From contig JAQVBE010000004.1 in the NCBI GenBank assembly GCA_028690445.1, positions 33,081-97,080 of the forward strand: a stretch of DNA of 64,000 nt. Direction: 5' to 3'. Below the pieces are notes generated by a model. It searched no databases. It saw nothing but the letters and a program-made list of their open reading frames with translations, and was not told where the DNA came from. The translations under genes and the position numbers were made by a program. This DNA comes from Aliarcobacter sp. (GTDB lineage Bacteria > Campylobacterota > Campylobacteria > Campylobacterales > Arcobacteraceae). Positions 1 to 11,193 of this stretch are shown piece after piece. Within the stretch, counting starts at the first letter, position 1, and each line of letters starts with the position of its first letter.

Positions 1-563
1 ATTAAAATACCACTTTTATCTACAATAGGAATAGCATGTAATTTAAAATCAATCATTACTTTTGAAACACTTCTTATATCTGTTAAAGGGTCTGCTGTAA
101 TAATCTGAGGCAAATGTATATCTTCAATTTTTCTTTCTAGAACATTTTGAGGATTCTCTAAATCATCCATTAAAAGGTTTAAAATAATTTTTTTATCTAT
201 TGTTCCAATAATTTTTTTTCCAAATGAAACAACGGGAAGCAAACCAACTTTATACTCTTTTAAAACATCATATGCATCTTTAACTGAAGATTTTTCATCA
301 ATATAAATACAATTTTTTGTCATAATATCTTTAGCTTGATAAATAATTTCAGAAGTATCAATATTTGCCATTTTTTTATATGTATTTATAGCTTCTTTTT
401 TTGTTTCTTTATCTTGTTTACTTAAAAGATTATCAAAATTTTGTATAGTTCCCTCATCTGGATTAAATCTACTTGCCTGGATATTTTCAATATTATTTAG
501 ACTATACAAATTATCAGCTGTACTTCTAAATCCTACACTTCCTTTATTGTATATTGCAAACAT
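1..563 (-). CDS. CBS-domain protein (3' part beyond the window)
   Basis: The reading frame starts at ATG 563, with GGAG seven bases upstream, and runs off the left edge (187 codons visible). After a linker of about 65 residues there are two CBS-like repeats. The first is around residues 75-130 (KDIMTKNCIYIDE, then VGLLPVV and IIGTID). The second begins near residue 155 and reaches HAIPIVDKSGIL at the edge. CBS pairs usually bind adenine nucleotides and regulate a partner domain. No catalytic domain is visible, so the role is unknown; the missing C-terminus could hold one. Confidence 0.75.
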   Translation of the reverse strand, partial: MFAIYNKGSVGFRSTADNLYSLNNIENIQASRFNPDEGTIQNFDNLLSKQDKETKKEAINTYKKMANIDTSEIIYQAKDIMTKNCIYIDEKSSVKDAYDVLKEYKVGLLPVVSFGKKIIGTIDKKIILNLLMDDLENPQNVLERKIEDIHLPQIITADPLTDIRSVSKVMIDFKLHAIPIVDKSGIL

Positions 564-629
564 TTGTATCTCCTTAATATTGTTTTATTCATTTTATAAC
601 AAAATATCTTCATTTATAGAATTTTACTC

Positions 630-667
630 TATAAAAAAAGGCTCATACAATCTGCATGAACCTTTTA
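630..667 (-). terminator. Rho-independent terminator after nifU
   Basis: AAGGTTCATGCA and TGTATGAGCCTT form a stem with one G-U pair and a short loop. Read on the minus strand, the stem is followed by a run of T. It lies about 25 bases past the nifU stop codon and would end the nifS-nifU transcript. Confidence 0.75.
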
Positions 668-688
668 AATATTATTAATCTATAAAAA

Positions 689-1669
689 TTAAATTGGTAA
701 AACTCTTATATTCTCATCAATTTTTTGTTGTAATACTGATTCGATTGCATATAAAGTTCCTGAACTTCCAGACGAACATCCAGAGCATGAACCTAAGTAT
801 CTTATGTATAAATCAAAATGTGGTAAATTTTCTTTAATATCAATAATTTCCATATTTCCACCATCCATTACAAGCATTGGTCTAATATCAGAATCTAAAA
901 TGGCATCAATTGCTTTTATTCTTTGAACTAAAGTCATTTTCTCAAATGATAATGTTCCAGCTGCACTTGCATCTGCTGCTGATTTCATTTTTTCTTCTGC
1001 CATTTCAGCTCTAACATCAGCTAAAATATCTACTAAATAAATATCTTTTTCTTCATGTCCACCTGGTCTAATACATGATTTACAAAACGCACCTGCTTTT
1101 GTATAATCTGTAATTTGCTCAACAGTTGTTAAATCATTTATTCTAATAACTTCTCTAATTGTTCCTAATGAAACTCTTGCACATTCACATACAATAACTT
1201 CTGTTTCAAAAGATTCCATATCAACACCTTTGTACTCAGCTGCTGCTTTTTTAATAACATCATAAGCCATAACTGAACAGTGCATTTTTTGAGGTGGAAC
1301 AGCTGGTGTATTTGCATTATCTCTTAATGCAAATTCAACATCAATATTTGTAATTTTAACTGCTTCATCAACTTTCTTTCCAATACAAAGTTCAGCCATA
1401 ACATCAGAAGATGCAATTGCAGTACCACAACCAAAAGACTTAAATTTTGATTCTAAAATTACATCTGTTTCTTCATTAACAGCCCAATATAATCTTACTG
1501 CATCACCACATGATTCAGCTCCAAAATCTGCAACAATTAGTTTTGCTCCTAATTCAGCTGCTCTTTCTTCTGTGATTTCACCTTGATGTTTTGGATTGTT
1601 CATTCTATTTACAACTTGATTTGAGTATTCATCCCAAATAGATCCGCTAATTAAACTATTTTTCGCCAT
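689..1669 (-). CDS. nifU: NifU Fe-S cluster scaffold protein
   Basis: A full-length three-part NifU of 326 residues. The N-terminal IscU-like scaffold carries the three cluster ligands Cys54, Cys81 and Cys131. The central BFD-like [2Fe-2S] segment has Cys161, Cys163, Cys196 and Cys199. The C-terminal Nfu domain has CSGC (Cys295/Cys298). In this family NifU receives sulfur from NifS and passes assembled clusters to apoproteins in the cytoplasm. It lies 33 bases downstream of nifS in the same direction, so the two are probably cotranscribed. In Campylobacterota this pair usually serves general Fe-S assembly rather than nitrogen fixation. No nitrogenase gene is in the window. Confidence 0.95.
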   Translation of the reverse strand: MAKNSLISGSIWDEYSNQVVNRMNNPKHQGEITEERAAELGAKLIVADFGAESCGDAVRLYWAVNEETDVILESKFKSFGCGTAIASSDVMAELCIGKKVDEAVKITNIDVEFALRDNANTPAVPPQKMHCSVMAYDVIKKAAAEYKGVDMESFETEVIVCECARVSLGTIREVIRINDLTTVEQITDYTKAGAFCKSCIRPGGHEEKDIYLVDILADVRAEMAEEKMKSAADASAAGTLSFEKMTLVQRIKAIDAILDSDIRPMLVMDGGNMEIIDIKENLPHFDLYIRYLGSCSGCSSGSSGTLYAIESVLQQKIDENIRVLPI

Positions 1670-1702
1670 AAAAATTTTCCTTTATTTATTATTCATTTTT
1701 TA

Positions 1703-2999
<1,297 letters not shown>

Positions 3000-3143
3000 T
3001 TTTGTCTTAATTAAATATATTCATTCTATTTTTTTAAAATCGTATTGTATTTAAATTTTAATAAAGAACTCTATTTAGTTTGAAGATGTAATTATTTTTT
3101 CATATTTTTGTTATACTTTTTAAAATTTTTATGATAAGATTCT

Positions 3144-3168
3144 AAATAGGATAAATATTATCCTATTT
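3144..3168. promoter_or_regulatory. Perfect palindromic operator candidate upstream of sufB
   Basis: AAATAGGATAA (3144-3154), the spacer ATA, and TTATCCTATTT (3158-3168) make an exact inverted repeat with 11-base arms. It lies just after a plausible -10 (TATGATA around 3130) and about 28 bases before the sufB start, so a bound protein would block initiation or early elongation. The TTATCCTATTTTATTAT stretch starting at 3158 recurs exactly at 38006, in the promoter of the thiol peroxidase gene. Confidence 0.6.
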
Positions 3169-3195
3169 TATTATTAAAAAATATTGGAGTTAATG

Positions 3196-4641
3196 ATGAG
3201 TGATAATAAACAGTTAGAAGATATTATTAATAAAGATTATAAACTGGGTTTTGAAACTCTAGTACAGAGTGATACCTTTGAAAAAGGTTTAAATGAAGAT
3301 GTAATCAGAGCAATATCAGCAAAAAAAGATGAACCTGAATGGCTTTTGGATTTCAGATTAAAAGCTTATAAAAAATGGTTAAAGATGGAAGAACCATCTT
3401 GGGCGCATTTAGATTATCCAAAAATAAACTATCAAGATATTGCATATTATTCTGCACCAAAAAAAGCCTTGGATTCATTAGATGAAGTTGATCCTGAGAT
3501 TTTAAAGACTTACGAGAAACTAGGAATTCCACTTGAAGAGCAAAAACAATTAGCTGGTGTTAAAAATGTTGCAGTTGATGCGGTGTTTGATTCAGTTTCA
3601 GTAAAAACCACATATCAAGATGAACTTGAAAAACTAGGAATTATATTTTGTTCAATTAGTGAAGCAGCACACAAACATCCACAACTTATACAAGAATATT
3701 TAGCTAGTGTTGTTCCTACTGTGGATAACTATTTTGCCTGTTTAAATAGTGCTGTTTTTACAGATGGAAGTTTTGTGTATATTCCACCAAATGTAAGATG
3801 TCCTATGGAGTTATCAACTTATTTTAGAATAAATGCTTTAAATACAGGACAATTTGAAAGAACTTTAATCATTTGTGATGAAAACTCTTATGTATCTTAT
3901 AATGAGGGCTGTTCAGCTCCTACAAGAGATGAAAGACAACTTCACGCAGCCGTTGTTGAATTAGTTGCATTAAAAAATGCTCAAATAAAATATTCGACAA
4001 TTCAAAACTGGTTTCCAGGGGATGACAAAGGAAAAGGTGGAATTTTAAATTTTGTTACTAAAAGAGGAATTTGTAAAGGGGATAACTCAAAAATCTCTTG
4101 GACACAAGTAGAAACGGGAAGTGCTATAACTTGGAAATATCCTTCATGTATTTTGCAAGGTGACAATAGTGTAGGAGAGTTTTATTCAGTAGCAATTGCT
4201 TCAAAATCACAACAAGCAGATACAGGAACAAAAATGGTTCATTTAGGAAAAAATACTAAATCAACTATTATCTCAAAAGGAATTTCTGCAATGCATGGGA
4301 AAAATGCTTATAGAGGATTAGTTAGAGTTGGAAAAAGTGCCTCAAATGCTAGAAATATTTCTCAATGTGATTCATTGTTAATTGGAAATAAATGTCATGC
4401 ACATACTTATCCATATCATGAGATTAGAAATTCAAGTGCAAATATAGAACATGAAGCAACAACTTCAAAAATTTCAGATGAGCAACTTTTTTATATATCT
4501 CAAAGAGGAATTAGTGAAGAAAATGCAATTGCCATGATTGTAAATGGTTTTTGTAAAGAAGTACTAAAAGAGTTACCAATGGAGTTTGCAGCAGAAGCAA
4601 AAGAATTATTAAATATATCATTAGAAGGAAGTGTGGGTTAA
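3196..4641 (+). CDS. sufB: SufB, Fe-S scaffold subunit
   Basis: A 481-residue SufB, the scaffold subunit of the SufBC2D complex. The frame opens at a TTG at 3184, but GGAG at 3186-3189 sits six bases before ATG 3196, so that start is preferred (ATG 3193 is also possible). The protein has the family's central beta-helix segment ([16 protein letters not shown]) and the C-terminal [15 protein letters not shown] stretch that contacts SufC and SufD. It is the first gene of sufBCDSE-sufT, which is tightly packed (gaps of 10 bases or less, or overlaps). No sufA is present. Confidence 0.95.
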   Translation: MSDNKQLEDIINKDYKLGFETLVQSDTFEKGLNEDVIRAISAKKDEPEWLLDFRLKAYKKWLKMEEPSWAHLDYPKINYQDIAYYSAPKKALDSLDEVDPEILKTYEKLGIPLEEQKQLAGVKNVAVDAVFDSVSVKTTYQDELEKLGIIFCSISEAAHKHPQLIQEYLASVVPTVDNYFACLNSAVFTDGSFVYIPPNVRCPMELSTYFRINALNTGQFERTLIICDENSYVSYNEGCSAPTRDERQLHAAVVELVALKNAQIKYSTIQNWFPGDDKGKGGILNFVTKRGICKGDNSKISWTQVETGSAITWKYPSCILQGDNSVGEFYSVAIASKSQQADTGTKMVHLGKNTKSTIISKGISAMHGKNAYRGLVRVGKSASNARNISQCDSLLIGNKCHAHTYPYHEIRNSSANIEHEATTSKISDEQLFYISQRGISEENAIAMIVNGFCKEVLKELPMEFAAEAKELLNISLEGSVG

Positions 4642-4644
4642 ATT

Positions 4645-5415
4645 ATGGAAAAAGAAACAATATTAAAAATAGAAAATTTACATGTTAATATAAACGATAG
4701 AGAGATTTTAAAAGGTCTTAATTTAGAGATAAAAGCAGGTGAAGTTCATGCTTTAATGGGTACAAATGGAGCAGGAAAATCAACATTAGTAAAAACTTTA
4801 AGTGCGCATTATGACTGTGTAGTAACCCAAGGGAAAATTACTTATAAAAAGAAAGATTTACTTGAACTTGATGTATCACAAAGAGCGAATGAGGGAATTT
4901 TTATGAGTTTTCAATCTCCTATTGAAGTTGCAGGTGTAAATAATAGCTATTTTCTAAAAACTGCTATGAATGCAAAAAGAACTCATAATGGACTTAGCGA
5001 AGTTGATGCAATGGAGTTTTTAAAACTTGTAAAAGAAGAAACAGCAAAATTTAACATCGATAGAAAACTTCTACAAAGAGATTTAAATGATGGTTTTAGT
5101 GGTGGTGAGAAAAAAAGAAATGAACTAATCCAACTTTTAATGCTTCAACCTGATTTAATTATGCTTGATGAGATAGATTCAGGACTTGATGTAGATGCTA
5201 TAAAAACTGTTGCAAATGTAATAAACTCTATGCTTGATGGAAAAAAATCAATTTTAATGATAACTCACTATGACAGACTTTTAGAATTAATCAAACCTGA
5301 TTTTGTACATATTTTAAATGATGGAGTAATCGCAAAAACTGGAGATTATAGCTTAGCTTTAGAACTAGATGAAAAAGGTTATGAAGCAATAGGAATTAAA
5401 GATGCAAATAAATGA
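4645..5415 (+). CDS. sufC: SufC ATPase
   Basis: A 256-residue soluble ABC ATPase of the SufBCD complex. Visible motifs are Walker A GTNGAGKST, the SufC-type signature FSGGEKKRNEL, Walker B LIMLDEIDSGLD and the switch histidine in ITHYDRLLE. ATP hydrolysis by SufC drives cluster assembly on SufB/SufD. The start lies three bases after the sufB stop, and the end overlaps sufD by 14 bases, consistent with translational coupling. Confidence 0.95.
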   Translation: MEKETILKIENLHVNINDREILKGLNLEIKAGEVHALMGTNGAGKSTLVKTLSAHYDCVVTQGKITYKKKDLLELDVSQRANEGIFMSFQSPIEVAGVNNSYFLKTAMNAKRTHNGLSEVDAMEFLKLVKEETAKFNIDRKLLQRDLNDGFSGGEKKRNELIQLLMLQPDLIMLDEIDSGLDVDAIKTVANVINSMLDGKKSILMITHYDRLLELIKPDFVHILNDGVIAKTGDYSLALELDEKGYEAIGIKDANK

Positions 5416-6436
5416 AATCAAAGGTTTAAATCTTCCAAATAAAAAAGATGAAGAGTTTTTAAAAATAAATTTTGACCCGCTTTTTTCTTATGATTTTGCA
5501 AAAACTAAAACTTATGAATTTGATATTGTGGGATTAGAAACTATAATTGATGAAGAAAAGTATGAATCAGTTTTATTTGATATTACTAGAAGTTTAGATA
5601 ATCAACAAAAAGTAATAACAATAAATAAAAATATAACTGAACCTATTTTTTTGATTCATAAATTAAAAGAGAATGAAACAGTTTATACAAACTCTTTGAA
5701 AATAAAAGTTGCAAAAAATATAAAAGCAACTATTGTTGAAGTTTTCATAAACTCTTGTAAAAATAGTTTTTATGCCGTAAATAGAAAAATAGAATTAGAA
5801 GAAAATGCTTCTTTAGAATATGCAAAAATTCAAGATATTAATGCTTCAAATTCTATGATTTTTACAACTGCAATAAATCAAGAAAATAGTTCAAATTTAG
5901 AAATTTCAAACTTTGAATATGGAAATGGTTTTGTAGTAAATAGTTTTGAAAATATAATTAATGCCCAAAATGTAAACTATGAAGTAAATGCTTTAGTAAA
6001 ACTTTTTGATGATTCTACAACTTCAAATCTTATAAAAACTATTCACAATGAAAAAAGTTCAATTAGTAATATAAATTATAAACATAGTTTAAAAGATAGT
6101 TCAAAAGCTGTATTTAAAGCAAAATCAATAGTAAATGAAACAGCACTTTATTCAAAGGCTTTTCAACACTGTAACACGATTTTATTAGGTGATGATGCAA
6201 CAATTATTGCGCAACCTCACCTTGAAATCTATATAGATGAGCTTGAAGCTAGTCATGGGACAACAACAGGAACTTTAAATAAAGAGCAACTTTTATATCT
6301 TCAATCAAGAGGAATTAGTAAAGAAGAATCTTATGAGATGCTGTTAAGTGCTTTTGAAAACAAAATAGTTGATAATATAAAAGATGAATTAATAAAAGAA
6401 TTTATTAAAAATTATAAAAGGGATAAATATGTTTAG
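5402..6436 (+). CDS. sufD: SufD, Fe-S assembly subunit
   Basis: A 344-residue SufD, the SufB paralogue that forms a heterodimer with it. It is shorter than the E. coli form (about 420 residues) and diverges at the N-terminus. The C-terminal core is clear: ILLGDDATIIAQPHLEIY, then ASHGTTTGTLNKEQLLYLQS, as in the SufBD family. It overlaps sufC by 14 bases at its start and sufS by 8 bases at its end. The position within the operon supports the assignment. Confidence 0.92.
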   Translation: MQINEIKGLNLPNKKDEEFLKINFDPLFSYDFAKTKTYEFDIVGLETIIDEEKYESVLFDITRSLDNQQKVITINKNITEPIFLIHKLKENETVYTNSLKIKVAKNIKATIVEVFINSCKNSFYAVNRKIELEENASLEYAKIQDINASNSMIFTTAINQENSSNLEISNFEYGNGFVVNSFENIINAQNVNYEVNALVKLFDDSTTSNLIKTIHNEKSSISNINYKHSLKDSSKAVFKAKSIVNETALYSKAFQHCNTILLGDDATIIAQPHLEIYIDELEASHGTTTGTLNKEQLLYLQSRGISKEESYEMLLSAFENKIVDNIKDELIKEFIKNYKRDKYV

Positions 6437-7613
6437 AAAAGATTTCCCATATTTTCAAAATTCAAAAACTGTTTATTTAGACAATGGAGCAACAACACAA
6501 AAACCCAAAAGTGTTATTGATTCACAAGTTGAGTATTATGAGCAATATTGTTCAAATACACACAGAAGTAACTTTGGTCATGCGAATAAAGCAACCCAAG
6601 AGTTTGAAAAAACAAGAAGACTTTTAAAAGAGTTTATAAATGCTTCAAAAAATGAAGAAATAATCTTCACAAAAGGAGTAACAGAATCTATAAATTTTAT
6701 AGCTTCCTCATTTGTAATTGATTTTAAAACAGTAATTATTTCTTCTTTAGAACATCATTCAAATATCGTTCCTTGGCATATGCAAAATAGAACTTTGGGA
6801 GCTGGTCTTGAAGTTGTAAATTGTAATGAAAATTTAGATTTTGACCTTGAACATTTTGAAGAACTTTTAAAAGCAAATCCAAATGCTTTTGTTAGTATCA
6901 CTCATATTTCAAATGCTTTTGGGAAAATTCATGATATAAAAACTATTACAAAATTAGCCCATAAGTACGGTGCTGTTGTAATGATTGATGGAGCTCAAAG
7001 TTTAGCTCATTTTAGAATAGATGTTCAAGAACTTGATGTTGATTTCTTTGCAATTTCAGGTCATAAAACTTTTGCACCAACAGGTGTTGGAGCTATTTAT
7101 ATAAAAGAGAAATATTTAAAAGATGTAAAACCTTACCAAACGGGAGGAGCTACTATTCATGAAGTTGATTATAGCGGCTCAATCTTACTAGATTCTCCTT
7201 ATAAATTTGAAGCAGGAACTCAAAATATTGCAGGTGTTATAGGATTTGGAAAAGCATTAGAATATATAAATCATATTCATTATGAAAATATCGAAAATCT
7301 TGAAAGTAAAGTTTTCAAATATTTAGATGAGGAATTAGCAAAACTTTCTGAAATTATTTTTTATAATGATTTAACTAATTGTGTGGGAAGTAGAAGTTTT
7401 AACTTTAAAGGAATAATTCATGATGATATTGGAATTTTACTTGATAAAATGCAGATTGCCGTAAGAGTCGGTCATCATTGTGCGCAACCTATTATGAAAA
7501 AACTAGGAATTAGAGGAACGATTAGAGTGAGTACTGCTTTTTATAATGACTATGTTGATGTTGATAAATTGATTGAAGCTTTGAAAAAAGCATTAAGTAT
7601 GTTGAAGGATTAA
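6429..7613 (+). CDS. sufS: SufS-type cysteine desulfurase
   Basis: A 394-residue group II cysteine desulfurase. The PLP lysine is Lys213 in SGHKTFAPTGVG. The catalytic cysteine is Cys351 in RVGHHCAQP, with the short loop that makes SufS-type enzymes depend on SufE. The N-terminal FPYFQNSKTVYLDNGATTQKP is typical. The downstream sufE encodes the expected sulfur acceptor. Together with NifS at 1703-2899 it gives the cell two distinct desulfurases within 5 kb. Confidence 0.95.
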   Translation: MFRKDFPYFQNSKTVYLDNGATTQKPKSVIDSQVEYYEQYCSNTHRSNFGHANKATQEFEKTRRLLKEFINASKNEEIIFTKGVTESINFIASSFVIDFKTVIISSLEHHSNIVPWHMQNRTLGAGLEVVNCNENLDFDLEHFEELLKANPNAFVSITHISNAFGKIHDIKTITKLAHKYGAVVMIDGAQSLAHFRIDVQELDVDFFAISGHKTFAPTGVGAIYIKEKYLKDVKPYQTGGATIHEVDYSGSILLDSPYKFEAGTQNIAGVIGFGKALEYINHIHYENIENLESKVFKYLDEELAKLSEIIFYNDLTNCVGSRSFNFKGIIHDDIGILLDKMQIAVRVGHHCAQPIMKKLGIRGTIRVSTAFYNDYVDVDKLIEALKKALSMLKD

Positions 7614-7615
7614 GA

Positions 7616-8026
7616 TTGAGTACGATAGAACAAAGAGTTGAAGAGATAAAAGAAGATTTAGATTTTTTTGAAGATGAATTACAAAAATATGAATATATTA
7701 TAGATTTAGGAAAAAAATTAGAAGAGTTTGATGAAAAAGATAAAATACCTGAAAATATAGTTCATGGATGTACATCGCAAGTTTGGTTGAGACATAAACA
7801 AAAAGATGGAAAATTATATTTTTATGGAACAAGTGATGCAATAATCGTAAAAGGTTTGGTTTATATGATACTAAAAATCTTTTCAGATTCAACAATACAA
7901 GAGTTAAAAGATATTGATATGGATATTGTTCATGAACTAAAACTAAGCGAAGTTATCACTCCAAACAGACAAAGTGGAGTAATAGGAATGATGAAAAAAA
8001 TAAAAGAATATGCACTAAACGCGTAA
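7616..8026 (+). CDS. sufE: SufE sulfur acceptor
   Basis: A 136-residue SufE. Translation appears to start at TTG 7616, two bases after the sufS stop, with AAGGA seven bases upstream; no in-frame ATG fits the family length. The acceptor cysteine is Cys52 in VHGCTSQVWL, which takes the persulfide from SufS and relays it to SufB. The conserved VITPNRQSGVIGMM segment near the C-terminus is present. Confidence 0.92.
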   Translation: MSTIEQRVEEIKEDLDFFEDELQKYEYIIDLGKKLEEFDEKDKIPENIVHGCTSQVWLRHKQKDGKLYFYGTSDAIIVKGLVYMILKIFSDSTIQELKDIDMDIVHELKLSEVITPNRQSGVIGMMKKIKEYALNA

Positions 8027-8036
8027 AGGATAAAAA

Positions 8037-8387
8037 ATGGAACCAACTTTTGATTTAAAAGAAATAGAAAATAAATTAATAGAACACTTGAAAAAAGTAT
8101 ATGACCCAGAAATTCCATCAAATATTTATGACTTGGGATTAATTTATAATATTGAATTTGACATAAACAATAACTATTTATATTGCACAGTTACAATGAC
8201 ACTTACAAGCCCAACTTGCCCCGTTGCAGACAGTTTACTAGAACAAGTAAAGTATGTAACTTTAGCAGTTGATGAAATAGATGAAGTATTTGTAAAATTG
8301 GTATTTTCTCCACCATGGGATCCATCTATGATGAGTGAAGATGCAAAAGAAATCATGGGTGCATGTGGTGCGGCTATTGCTTTTTAG
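8037..8387 (+). CDS. sufT: SufT / MIP18-family Fe-S maturation protein
   Basis: A 116-residue DUF59 (MIP18) domain protein. Conserved stretches are VYDPEIPSNIYDLGLIYNI, the reactive-cysteine motif TSPTCPVAD, and FSPPWDPSMMSEDAKEIMG. SufT proteins help mature Fe-S proteins, particularly when demand is high. The gene ends the suf operon. A 206-base AT-rich gap follows before accC, in which no gene or clear terminator is visible. Confidence 0.9.
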   Translation: MEPTFDLKEIENKLIEHLKKVYDPEIPSNIYDLGLIYNIEFDINNNYLYCTVTMTLTSPTCPVADSLLEQVKYVTLAVDEIDEVFVKLVFSPPWDPSMMSEDAKEIMGACGAAIAF

Positions 8388-8593
8388 GGGCATAGCTGTT
8401 GAAAATATATAAAAAATTTAGTATTTTCTTTAAATATAAAAATGATATGTAAAATTTTTGGCATTTATTTTAAAAGATAAATAAAATATTTAGCAATAAT
8501 GAACAATTATTTTAGCAATGTAGAAGAAGATTAAATTTAAAAAAAACTCTACAATTCTCGAATAAAATTAAAATCTACAAAAGGTGAAATTAG

Positions 8594-10045
8594 ATGGCAA
8601 AAATTAAAAAAGTACTTATAGCAAATAGGGGTGAAATTGCTCTTAGAATCATTAGAGCATGTAAAGAACTAGAAATCGGAAGTGTTGCTATATTCTCAGA
8701 AGTTGATGTTGAGGGTATTTGGGTAAGAAAAGCTGACGAATGTTATCCAATCATGGGTGATTTAATTCAAGCTTACCTTGATTATGACAGAATTATTTCT
8801 ATTGCTAAAAAATCTGATTGTGATGCTATTCATCCAGGTTATGGATTTTTAAGTGAAAATGCAGATTTTGCAAAAGCTTGTGAAGATAATGGAATAATTT
8901 TTATTGGTCCAAAACCTGAGCATATTGAACTTTTTGGTGACAAAATGGCTTCAAAAGTAGCTATGAAAAAAGTTGGTGTTCCAGTTCTTGAGGGAACTGA
9001 TGAACCGGTTAAAGATATTCATGAAGGTGAAAAAATAGCAAGAGAAATCGGTTTTCCTGTTATCATTAAAGCTGCGTTCGGTGGTGGTGGACGTGGAATG
9101 AGAATTGTAAAACTTGAAAAAGATTTCAAAGATATGTATGAAAGTGCAACAAATGAATCTATGAAATATTTTGGTAGAGATGAAGTTTTCATCGAAAAAT
9201 ATGTTGAAAATCCAAGACATATCGAAATCCAAGTTATTGCTGATAAATATGGAAATGTTCTTCATTTAGGTGAAAGAGATTGTTCAATTCAAAGAAGACA
9301 TCAAAAAGTTATCGAAATTGCTCCAAGTCCTAGATTAAATAACGAAACTAGAAAAGAACTTTATAGAATTGCTACAAAAGCAATGTTCAAATTAGGATAC
9401 GAAAGTGTTGGAACTGTTGAATTTTTAGTTGATGAACAAGATAACATTTATTTCATCGAAATGAATACAAGAGTTCAAGTTGAGCATCCAGTAACTGAAA
9501 CAATTACAGGTGTTGATATTATTCAAAGAATGATTGAAATTGCTGAAGGTGATAAATTAATATTCTTACAAGAAGAGATTCAATTTAGAGGTTATGCAAT
9601 TGAGTTCAGAATTAATGCAGAAAACCCACAAAAGAACTTTATGCCAGGAACTGGAACTGTAAGTAAATATTTAACTCCAGGTGGTCCAGGGGTAAGACTT
9701 GATACAAGTATTTATACAGGATACAAAGTTCCAGCGAACTACGATTCAATGATTGGAAAACTAATTGTTTGGTCATTAGATTGGGAAGGTGCTGTTAAAA
9801 AAGCAAAAAGAGCTTTAGATGAGTTTTATATTGAAGGTTTCCCTACAAACATTCCATTACATAGAGAAATTGTAAGAGATGAAGATTTTATTAATGGAAC
9901 ATTTAACACAAGTTATTTAGATAAAAAAATGGAAATTTTTACTCTTCATAGTGAAGATAATATAAAAAAAGAAGAAGACAAAATAACAAATATTATGAAA
10001 CTAATGGAAACTATCAACAAAAATAACCTAAAAGTAAAACATTAA
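8594..10045 (+). CDS. accC: Biotin carboxylase subunit of acetyl-CoA carboxylase
   Basis: A 483-residue ATP-grasp biotin carboxylase that carboxylates biotin on the carrier protein AccB in the first step of fatty acid synthesis. The N-terminal KVLIANRGEIALRIIRACKE, the glycine-rich loop KAAFGGGGRGMRIV, EMNTRVQVEHPVTE and the C-terminal NYDSMIGKLIVW region are all present. The last 35 or so residues are lysine/glutamate-rich, beyond the usual core length of about 450. No accB is adjacent. The ATG has a weak GGTGAA upstream and probably its own promoter in the preceding gap. Confidence 0.93.
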   Translation: MAKIKKVLIANRGEIALRIIRACKELEIGSVAIFSEVDVEGIWVRKADECYPIMGDLIQAYLDYDRIISIAKKSDCDAIHPGYGFLSENADFAKACEDNGIIFIGPKPEHIELFGDKMASKVAMKKVGVPVLEGTDEPVKDIHEGEKIAREIGFPVIIKAAFGGGGRGMRIVKLEKDFKDMYESATNESMKYFGRDEVFIEKYVENPRHIEIQVIADKYGNVLHLGERDCSIQRRHQKVIEIAPSPRLNNETRKELYRIATKAMFKLGYESVGTVEFLVDEQDNIYFIEMNTRVQVEHPVTETITGVDIIQRMIEIAEGDKLIFLQEEIQFRGYAIEFRINAENPQKNFMPGTGTVSKYLTPGGPGVRLDTSIYTGYKVPANYDSMIGKLIVWSLDWEGAVKKAKRALDEFYIEGFPTNIPLHREIVRDEDFINGTFNTSYLDKKMEIFTLHSEDNIKKEEDKITNIMKLMETINKNNLKVKH

Positions 10046-10067
10046 GAATCTCTTTTGAGATTCTTAA
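10042..10067. terminator. Hairpin at the accC stop codon
   Basis: TTAAGAATCTC, TTTT, GAGATTCTTAA: perfect 11-base arms that include the accC stop codon. No strong T run follows, so it is either a weak terminator or a 3'-end stabilising hairpin. Confidence 0.55.
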
Positions 10068-10113
10068 TAACTAACATAGCAAGAATTAATCAAAACAATG
10101 TAACAATCTTTTT

Positions 10114-10329
10114 ATGAAAGACTTAAAATATACGATTATCAAATTAATAATAAGTGCTATTGTGCTAATTATTGCTTTTATGTTTTTTGAAGAAAAACCT
10201 GCTCTAAATGGTATTAATTTTAATGTAAATAGAAAAGATAATTCACCAAATATTCCTTCTAAGCTTCAATGGAGTGAACCATTCAAAGGTATTGAGAATG
10301 TACCTTCAAAACCAAAAGAAAATAAATAA
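10114..10329 (+). CDS. Small single-pass membrane protein, unknown
   Basis: A 71-residue ORF with one hydrophobic segment (about residues 8-25, IIKLIISAIVLIIAFMFF) followed by a polar tail rich in proline, lysine and asparagine. That gives the layout of a short N-terminally anchored protein. No good ribosome binding site precedes the ATG, which lowers confidence. It lies between the accC hairpin and a convergent DMT permease, with only two bases to the latter's stop. I do not recognise a family. Confidence 0.5.
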   Translation: MKDLKYTIIKLIISAIVLIIAFMFFEEKPALNGINFNVNRKDNSPNIPSKLQWSEPFKGIENVPSKPKENK

Positions 10330-10331
10330 AG

Positions 10332-11189
10332 TTAGACTTTCTTTAAAGCTAAAAATATTCCAAAAAGAATAGAAAAAGTCGAAATAGCAAGTTCCAAACT
10401 AAACTTTTCATCAAGTATAATTACACTCAAAAAAATAGCTAAAATAGGAACAATAAGTTGCAAAACACTAGCTGTTGTGATTTGAATTTTAGGAAGAACT
10501 TCATACCAGATCAAATAACCTAATCCTGATGTAATAGAGCCAGAAAGAATAGCTAAAAAAGAAGTATATAAATCAAACTTAAATTCATTTATAAAAAATA
10601 ACATAAATATAATTGCAAAAATTGTTGCTTTAAAAAAATTATCAGTCGTATTTAATAAAGCATTTATTGAAGATTTTCCAATCACACTATAAACAGCCCA
10701 AGCAATACCTGAAATAACCATCAAAAATGTATGAAAAAATGAAATTAAAAAATCTTCTTTTGGATAAAGTAAAAAAGCCAATCCACCAAAAGCTACGATT
10801 ACTCCTAAGATTTTATTAATTGTTATCTTTTCTTTATAAAAAAGTGCAATTAAAATCATACTTATTTGTACAACTGCAAAAAGTATAAGTGTTCCAATAC
10901 CAGCAAACATATTTATATAAGAATATGAAAAACAAATTGCATATAAAAAAAGCATAAAAGAACTAAGCCAATTCTTTTTAAAACTAAATTTTATTTTTTT
11001 ATTTTTAGAAAAGTAGATACATAAAAGTAAAACTGCACCTGATAATATTCGTAAAAAAGAGAAAGAAAAAGCATCAATATTTTGAGTAGAAATAGCCATT
11101 TTGCATAAAATAGAATTTGTTGCTAGAAAAAGTAAGGCTATAAATATTAAAATAAAGAGTTTAATATCTATAAAAATATTACTCTTCAT
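10332..11189 (-). CDS. EamA/DMT-family permease
   Basis: A 285-residue integral membrane protein with about ten hydrophobic segments arranged as two similar halves, as in drug/metabolite transporters of the EamA type. Family-like signatures are FSFLRILSGAVLL in the first half and LGYLIWYEVLPKIQITTASVLQLIVPILA in the second. The substrate cannot be predicted from sequence. It lies four bases downstream of the DUF2798 gene and is probably cotranscribed with it. Confidence 0.85.
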   Translation of the reverse strand: MKSNIFIDIKLFILIFIALLFLATNSILCKMAISTQNIDAFSFSFLRILSGAVLLLCIYFSKNKKIKFSFKKNWLSSFMLFLYAICFSYSYINMFAGIGTLILFAVVQISMILIALFYKEKITINKILGVIVAFGGLAFLLYPKEDFLISFFHTFLMVISGIAWAVYSVIGKSSINALLNTTDNFFKATIFAIIFMLFFINEFKFDLYTSFLAILSGSITSGLGYLIWYEVLPKIQITTASVLQLIVPILAIFLSVIILDEKFSLELAISTFSILFGIFLALKKV

Positions 11190-11193
11190 CTTT

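Noticed and set aside
8951..9265. 104-codon minus-strand ORF inside accC
   Set aside because: It is the antisense shadow of a well-conserved gene and has no start signals or family features.
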